A DNA stretch of 10,632 bases from Bdellovibrio sp. (lineage in GTDB: Bacteria; Bdellovibrionota; Bdellovibrionia; Bdellovibrionales; Bdellovibrionaceae): NCBI GenBank assembly GCA_003176075.1, contig PSRN01000134.1, forward strand, positions 1 through 10,632. Direction: 5' to 3'. Position numbers and translations under genes: made by a program. Within the stretch, counting starts at the first letter, position 1; each line of letters opens with the position of its first letter. Shown one piece after another: positions 7,052 through 10,632 of this stretch. The notes beneath the pieces were generated by a model. The model was not told the DNA's origin and searched no databases. It saw only the letters and a program-made list of their open reading frames with translations.

Positions 7052-8760
7052 AAATTCAGGAATTCATGCAGGAGGGGCCGCGACTGAAAAATCAGTTCAC
7101 GAGCGACCTGTTTTTTCGCCGGGCCTTGGAATTTTTTCTGAAGCGGCCACCCGGCCAGGAGTGGACAAACCGGCTTCACCAGGTCGGCGAGGACGCGTCG
7201 GGGAAGCTTTTGCAATGGGCCAACCAGGCCGAGCAAGAAAAACCCCGCCATATTCCCTTTGATCCATGGGGACAGCGACGCGACGACGTGTTGATGTCGG
7301 AAGGGTGGAAGAACTTGCACTCCTACGCCGCGGAACAAGGGCTTCTCTCGACGGGCTACGAGCGAAAAGAGGGTCCGGCGAGCCGAATCTACCAAATGGC
7401 GCTGCTTTATCTTTTTCATCCGTCGAGTGCCTTTGTCAGCTGTCCGCTGGCGATGACCGATGGAGCGGCACGGGCGCTTGAAATTTACGGCGATCGACCC
7501 GAGCACAAGGAGGCGTTTCAACATTTGACCTCCAATCGTGCCGATCAATTTTGGACGTCGGGCCAATGGATGACCGAAAAAATCGGCGGTTCCGACGTGG
7601 GCCAAAGCCAAACTTTGGCGGAGGTAATCACTCCCAAGTCTGCGGAGGTGGCAACGGAGCCGCCTCGGGATTTTCGGCTATACGGCACGAAATGGTTCAC
7701 ATCCGCCATCACTTCGCAGGTCGCGCTGGCTCTGGCCCGCGTTTGTGGCGCCAAGGAGGGAGGCCAGGGACTCTCTCTTTTCTTGGTTCATTTGCGCGAT
7801 GGCAAGTCAGGGATGTTCCGTCAGATCCAAGTCCGTCGGCTGAAGGACAAGTTAGGGACGCAAGCTCTCCCCACCGCCGAAATTGACCTGTTGGGTACGC
7901 CGGCCACCCTGGTCGGAGAAGAAGGGCACGGCGTGCGCAAGATCGCCACGCTCTTTAATATCTCACGGATTTACAATTCAATCTGTTCAGTGGCTTCCAT
8001 GCGAAGAGCCCTTGTCTTGGCCAGCGACTATGGTGCCCGACGAAACGTCTTCGGCAAGGCCTTGGCGGAATGGCCCCTGCATCAAGTGACCATGACCGAT
8101 CTGTTGACGGCGAAAGCCGGCGCTTTGCTTTTTGTTTTTCGCACCGTCGAGCTGTGGGGAAAAGATGAAACCAAATCCGCCACCACGGAAGAATCGGCTC
8201 TGTTGCGCCTGATGATCACCCTGGCCAAAATCACCACCGGCAAAACCGTGGTCGAGGTGGCTTCCGAGGCGACGGAGGTTTTTGGCGGCGCAGGATATAT
8301 CGAAGACACCGGTTTTCCCCGCCTGCTTCGCGACGCCCACGTTTTTCCCATTTGGGAGGGCACAACCAACGTGCTGTCCCTGGATGTTTTACGGGCCGTT
8401 TGGCGGGACACTCCTTTCGAGATTGTCCAGAAGGACGTCCGTGATCGTCTTCAGCGGGCCGGAGCCAAAGAATGGACATCGGAACGGAAGGCCATCGAGG
8501 AGCAACTTGACAATTTAAGTCTCTGGTTCAACGCTCACAGCAAGAATGAAGAGCTGTTTTCCGCCAACGCGCGAGGGTTCGCCTTCGAAGTCACTTCGAT
8601 TCTCACGAAAAGCTTGTTTCTCGAAATGGCGGCCACCGGCAAATCGCAAGTCGACCAAGACTTGGCGCGACGGTGCTGTCACTCCAGAAGTTGGCGGCCG
8701 CTCACTCCGGAAAATCTGATCGCGGCAAAAACTATCAGTCGTTCCGAGGGGGAAATTTGA
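7048..8760 (+). CDS. AidB/ACAD11-like acyl-CoA dehydrogenase family protein
   Basis: This is an FAD-dependent acyl-CoA dehydrogenase fold protein of 570 residues, longer than ordinary enzymes (about 380-400) and close to the AidB type (about 540). Visible landmarks are the FAD/substrate motif WMTEKIGGSDVG (174-185), WFTSA (from 216), the GEEGHGVRKI loop, ARRNVFGKAL, the FAD-contacting FGGAGY (412-417), and WEGTTNVLSLDVLRA with Glu437 at the position of the usual catalytic base. AidB-type proteins bind DNA in some bacteria and oxidise branched acyl-CoAs weakly; the true substrate here cannot be read. The ATG overlaps the mutS2 stop as ATGA, so translation is probably coupled. The last 25 or so residues (from RRCCHSRSWRP) are unusual in composition, and the neighbouring frame is also open, so a late frameshift is possible. 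The core identification is secure. Confidence 0.9.
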   Translation: MKIQEFMQEGPRLKNQFTSDLFFRRALEFFLKRPPGQEWTNRLHQVGEDASGKLLQWANQAEQEKPRHIPFDPWGQRRDDVLMSEGWKNLHSYAAEQGLLSTGYERKEGPASRIYQMALLYLFHPSSAFVSCPLAMTDGAARALEIYGDRPEHKEAFQHLTSNRADQFWTSGQWMTEKIGGSDVGQSQTLAEVITPKSAEVATEPPRDFRLYGTKWFTSAITSQVALALARVCGAKEGGQGLSLFLVHLRDGKSGMFRQIQVRRLKDKLGTQALPTAEIDLLGTPATLVGEEGHGVRKIATLFNISRIYNSICSVASMRRALVLASDYGARRNVFGKALAEWPLHQVTMTDLLTAKAGALLFVFRTVELWGKDETKSATTEESALLRLMITLAKITTGKTVVEVASEATEVFGGAGYIEDTGFPRLLRDAHVFPIWEGTTNVLSLDVLRAVWRDTPFEIVQKDVRDRLQRAGAKEWTSERKAIEEQLDNLSLWFNAHSKNEELFSANARGFAFEVTSILTKSLFLEMAATGKSQVDQDLARRCCHSRSWRPLTPENLIAAKTISRSEGEI

Positions 8761-10106
8761 AGCAATATCTAAGAGCGCATCTAAGAAGTGCTGCGCCGGT
8801 CGAGAACGCGCGAAAAATCGATCCACGAGGCGGAGGGAGAAGCTGTAGCCGGGACTACAGCGCCGACCGACAACAAAGTGGGTCGATTTTGCAGCCGTTC
8901 GCAGGCGGCGCACCACTTCTTAGATGCGCTCTAAGGGCCCTAGTCCCCGCCTGGGCTATTTGGCTTTGGTCGGCGCAATCAGCGGCGCAATTTTCAACTT
9001 CTTACCTGGAATCGAGAGCGACTTTTCGCAAGGTCTGCGAAAACTTAAAGCTGAATTCCGCTTTACTTCTGGAATGCCGGCAGTGGACAGTCCCCAGCCC
9101 CACCGACTCCGATTTGCAAATTGATTATGCCATAATCCGGCCTCCAGACGCAAAAAAGATGCTGATCTTAACGGCCGGTTTACATGGCGTCGAGTCTTTC
9201 GCCGGATCGGCCATGGTGAATCGATTTTTCAGTCAGTGGCTGGAAAAATTCGCGGAGAAAAGAATCGCGGTGGCGCTGGTCCATACGATGAATCCTTATG
9301 GCTTCAAGAATTCGCGCCGGGTGACCGAGAACAACGTGGACCTGAACAGAAACTTTCCCACCCGCCGGGGCTTTCTCCACGTTGAAAATCCGGGTTATCA
9401 GAAGCTGCAATCCGTTCTTGAACCCGCTGGACCGGCGGATACCCTCGTGAAGGGCTTCTTGCGACTTGCATTTGAAATGATCCTTCGTCTGGTGAAAATG
9501 GAATTCACCCTGCCTGACGCCCACTTTGCCGTTGCCGGAGGGCAATCTGGATCACCGCGGGGTCTTTTTTACGCGGGAGAGAAACCAGAACCGCAAACGG
9601 CCTGGCTTCACAGTGAAATTCCCGTCTGGTGGCAAGGCATGTCGCAGGTTCTGCTTTTGGATTTTCACACCGGTCTCGGTAAGAAGGGAGTCTTGCACGT
9701 GATGCCAGCCGACTCGATCACGCAATCTTCGGTGGAATTGCGCAACAAGATCTTTCCGGGTATCCATCCTTCATTCACCGTCACGCCCAGTGACGCCGAC
9801 GGTTATTACCGGACTCGCGGCGCTCTCAACGAGTCTTGTGAAGATCTGGCGGCCCCGGCTCAGGCCGTCGCGGCCGCGACACTGGAATTTGGCACTTTGG
9901 GTGACGACATTTTCAACCAACTCCGCACGGTGAATCGAATGGTGCTGGAAAACCAAGGCTCAAGGTTTGGTTTTACTTCGAAAGACACCGAAGACGAGGT
10001 GAAAGACCATTTTAAGGAGCTCTTCTTCCCTTCTGACCCGGTGTGGCGTGGGCAGGTGGAGAGCTCCACCGATGCTGTTTTTTCATTAGTGTTAAATAAA
10101 TTTTAA
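8757..10106 (+). CDS. DUF2817-family M14-like zinc peptidase/amidohydrolase
   Basis: The protein matches the DUF2817 group of the M14 carboxypeptidase / succinylglutamate desuccinylase fold. Zinc-site motifs are visible: GLHGVESFAG (His143, Glu146), VDLNRNFP with the conserved Asn-Arg, DFHTGLG (His304) and a late LEFGTLG with the catalytic Glu377, numbered from TTG 8757. The recognisable domain starts at about 8991 (FSTSYLESRATF), as family members usually do near residue 1. No ATG, GTG or TTG lies in frame between 8892 and 9113. The start given is a TTG that overlaps the dehydrogenase stop (TTGA), preceded by GAGGGGG. It makes the first 55 or so residues pass through a hairpin element and gives an odd Arg-rich leader, then a Trp-rich hydrophobic stretch ending SAQSAA. 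TTG 8889, or ATG 8924 in another frame plus a frameshift, are alternatives. Substrate is unknown. Confidence 0.82.
   Translation: MKQYLRAHLRSAAPVENARKIDPRGGGRSCSRDYSADRQQSGSILQPFAGGAPLLRCALRALVPAWAIWLWSAQSAAQFSTSYLESRATFRKVCENLKLNSALLLECRQWTVPSPTDSDLQIDYAIIRPPDAKKMLILTAGLHGVESFAGSAMVNRFFSQWLEKFAEKRIAVALVHTMNPYGFKNSRRVTENNVDLNRNFPTRRGFLHVENPGYQKLQSVLEPAGPADTLVKGFLRLAFEMILRLVKMEFTLPDAHFAVAGGQSGSPRGLFYAGEKPEPQTAWLHSEIPVWWQGMSQVLLLDFHTGLGKKGVLHVMPADSITQSSVELRNKIFPGIHPSFTVTPSDADGYYRTRGALNESCEDLAAPAQAVAAATLEFGTLGDDIFNQLRTVNRMVLENQGSRFGFTSKDTEDEVKDHFKELFFPSDPVWRGQVESSTDAVFSLVLNKF
8772..8932. repeat. 161-bp long imperfect palindrome (hairpin element)
   Basis: The two ends pair as AGAGCGCATCTAAGAAGTG (8772-8790) with its exact complement at 8914-8932. 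After one mismatch, pairing resumes to give 27-bp arms (8772-8798 / 8906-8932). Inside, in the same register, GAACG (8804-8808) pairs with 8896-8900, and 8814-8826 pairs with 8878-8890 over 13 bp with one G-T wobble. A central perfect stem GCTGTAG/CTACAGC (8842-8848 / 8855-8861) encloses a 6-nt loop, shifted by one base. CTAAG flanks or overlaps both outer ends (8769-8773, 8931-8935). No T tract follows, so it is not a simple terminator. It could be a MITE, a REP-like dispersed repeat or a structured RNA element between the dehydrogenase and peptidase genes. No transposase is nearby. Confidence 0.75.
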
Positions 10107-10205
10107 AGAACCTCTGAAAAATATTCCTAATCCGTCGCCGCACCGAAAAACATCTGCTAGGAGACTCTCATATTTATGTCGTTGTCGTTAGGGTGGAGAG
10201 GGTCC

Positions 10206-10235
10206 CAGGGGGAGTTTCCTGAGGGGGAGTTTCCT
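10206..10235 (+). repeat. 15-bp tandem duplication before the last gene
   Basis: CAGGGGGAGTTTCCT (10206-10220) is followed directly by GAGGGGGAGTTTCCT (10221-10235), identical but for the first base. The second copy runs straight into AAGGAGGA. It lies in the 5' leader of the gene at 10248, and its G-rich blocks are additional weak Shine-Dalgarno-like sequences. The rest of the gap from 10107 to 10205 is AT-richer and holds no promoter or terminator I can support. Confidence 0.7.
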
Positions 10236-10243
10236 AAGGAGGA
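10236..10243 (+). promoter_or_regulatory. Strong ribosome-binding site
   Basis: AAGGAGGA is a full Shine-Dalgarno match placed 4 nt before ATG 10248 (5 nt counted from the AGGAGG core). It decides this start over the in-frame ATG at 10176, whose AGGAG is 12 nt away. Confidence 0.75.
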
Positions 10244-10247
10244 TTTT

Positions 10248-10592
10248 ATGGATACGATCAAGGTTGCGTCGAGAAAGTCTGAAGTGTTGCGGAATTCTAG
10301 CAAGTGGGAGGGGTCGAAAAAGATTTCTTCTTTCACTTTACTGGCAATTTTTGGGGTATTTCTCAGCATCTCGCTGGCAACTCCAAAGAACCTTGCCGCT
10401 GTCGACTGTGCGATAGTGAGTGCAAATCCCCCGTCCGGTTCTTCTCCAAAACAACCAGCACTCAATGGCACTGCAAATCATTCGCTACGTGACCAGCTGA
10501 GGGACCTGAAAGCGCTCTATTTTGCCGGGCTGTTGGACAAGTACGAAGCGGGAGATAATTCTTTTAGACAGGACTTTCCCAGAGAAAATTGA
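10248..10592 (+). CDS. Short hypothetical secreted or membrane-anchored protein
   Basis: I do not recognise the family. The 114-residue product has a basic 25-residue N-terminal region, one hydrophobic segment (FTLLAIFGVFLSISLA, residues 29-44) and a possible signal-peptidase site at NLAA|VDC. A Ser/Pro-rich stretch (59-72) and an amphipathic helix-like segment (LRDQLRDLKALYFAGLLDKY, 80-99) follow. That suggests a signal peptide or N-terminal anchor with a short periplasmic part. The C-terminal DNSFRQDFPREN is less convincing, because another frame from 10552 reads better to the window end. The gene may be frameshifted and really longer than this window shows. It is separated from the peptidase gene by about 140 bp and has its own strong ribosome site, so it probably starts a new unit. 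Confidence 0.6.
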   Translation: MDTIKVASRKSEVLRNSSKWEGSKKISSFTLLAIFGVFLSISLATPKNLAAVDCAIVSANPPSGSSPKQPALNGTANHSLRDQLRDLKALYFAGLLDKYEAGDNSFRQDFPREN

Positions 10593-10632
10593 AAAAGTCG
10601 CTGGGATTTCTTTGATTTATCAGGTTTTCCTC
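10552..10632 (+). other. Coding-like open frame running off the window end
   Basis: From 10552 the frame reads EIILLDRTFPEKIEKVAGIS and remains open through LIYQVFL to the last base. It has no usable start codon of its own close by; a TTG at 10522 lacks a ribosome site. The preceding gene's frame reads well up to KYEAG at 10550. The most economical explanation is that this is the true continuation of the 10248 gene after a one-base change at about 10550. An overlapping next gene is the alternative. Confidence 0.35.

Noticed and set aside
7030..7611. Minus-strand open frame of 193 codons opposite the dehydrogenase
   Set aside because: The plus strand here carries recognisable acyl-CoA dehydrogenase sequence coupled to mutS2. 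The antisense frame shows no motif and is a shadow.
8772..8932. Hairpin as an intrinsic terminator or an integron attC site
   Set aside because: There is no T tract after either arm, and the structure is far longer than a terminator. The core-site pattern GTTRRRY with its complementary partner is not present, and no integrase is near.
1..10632. CRISPR array, tRNA, rRNA, transposase, toxin-antitoxin or phage genes
   Set aside because: I found no regularly spaced repeats, no cloverleaf with CCA-type end and no recognisable protein of these classes on either strand.

Overview
The window looks like chromosomal DNA of a Gram-negative bacterium. It carries apolipoprotein N-acyltransferase (Lnt), which belongs to the outer-membrane lipoprotein pathway, next to a MutS2-family ATPase. 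The gene mix (cysteine-pair zinc-ribbon membrane protein, Lnt, MutS2, AidB-like acyl-CoA dehydrogenase) and the balanced base composition would suit a Bdellovibrionota or other former deltaproteobacterium. No taxonomic marker is present, so that placement is a guess.

Left part (1-2002, decaying). A gene for an exported protein of unknown family starts at 92. Its frame is broken near 980, and displaced coding-like frames continue to about 1282. It is followed by a remnant of S-adenosylhomocysteine hydrolase (1279-1780). This remnant has a frameshift, has lost most of the NAD-binding domain and ends just after the conserved AEGRL motif. Three back-to-back perfect hairpins (1810-1867) fill the convergent gap.

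Centre (2003-7051). A minus-strand gene encodes a protein with two zinc ribbons and two membrane segments. It is divergent from lnt, with only about 35 bp between the starts. lnt overlaps mutS2, and mutS2 overlaps the next gene by an ATGA.

Right part (7048-10632). An AidB/ACAD11-like acyl-CoA dehydrogenase is followed by a DUF2817 (M14-like) zinc peptidase. The start of the peptidase gene is obscured by a 161-bp long-hairpin element (8772-8932), which its reading frame crosses. A short gene for a secreted or anchored protein follows, behind a strong ribosome-binding site and a 15-bp tandem duplication. A second coding-like frame runs off the window end.

lnt, mutS2, the dehydrogenase and the peptidase are all on the plus strand with overlapping ends. 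They probably form one transcript, although their functions (lipoprotein maturation, nucleic-acid or ribosome quality control, acyl-CoA oxidation, peptide or amide hydrolysis) do not form one pathway. I see no convincing undescribed defence or mobile system. The most unusual items are the hollowed-out SAH-hydrolase remnant and the long hairpin element.
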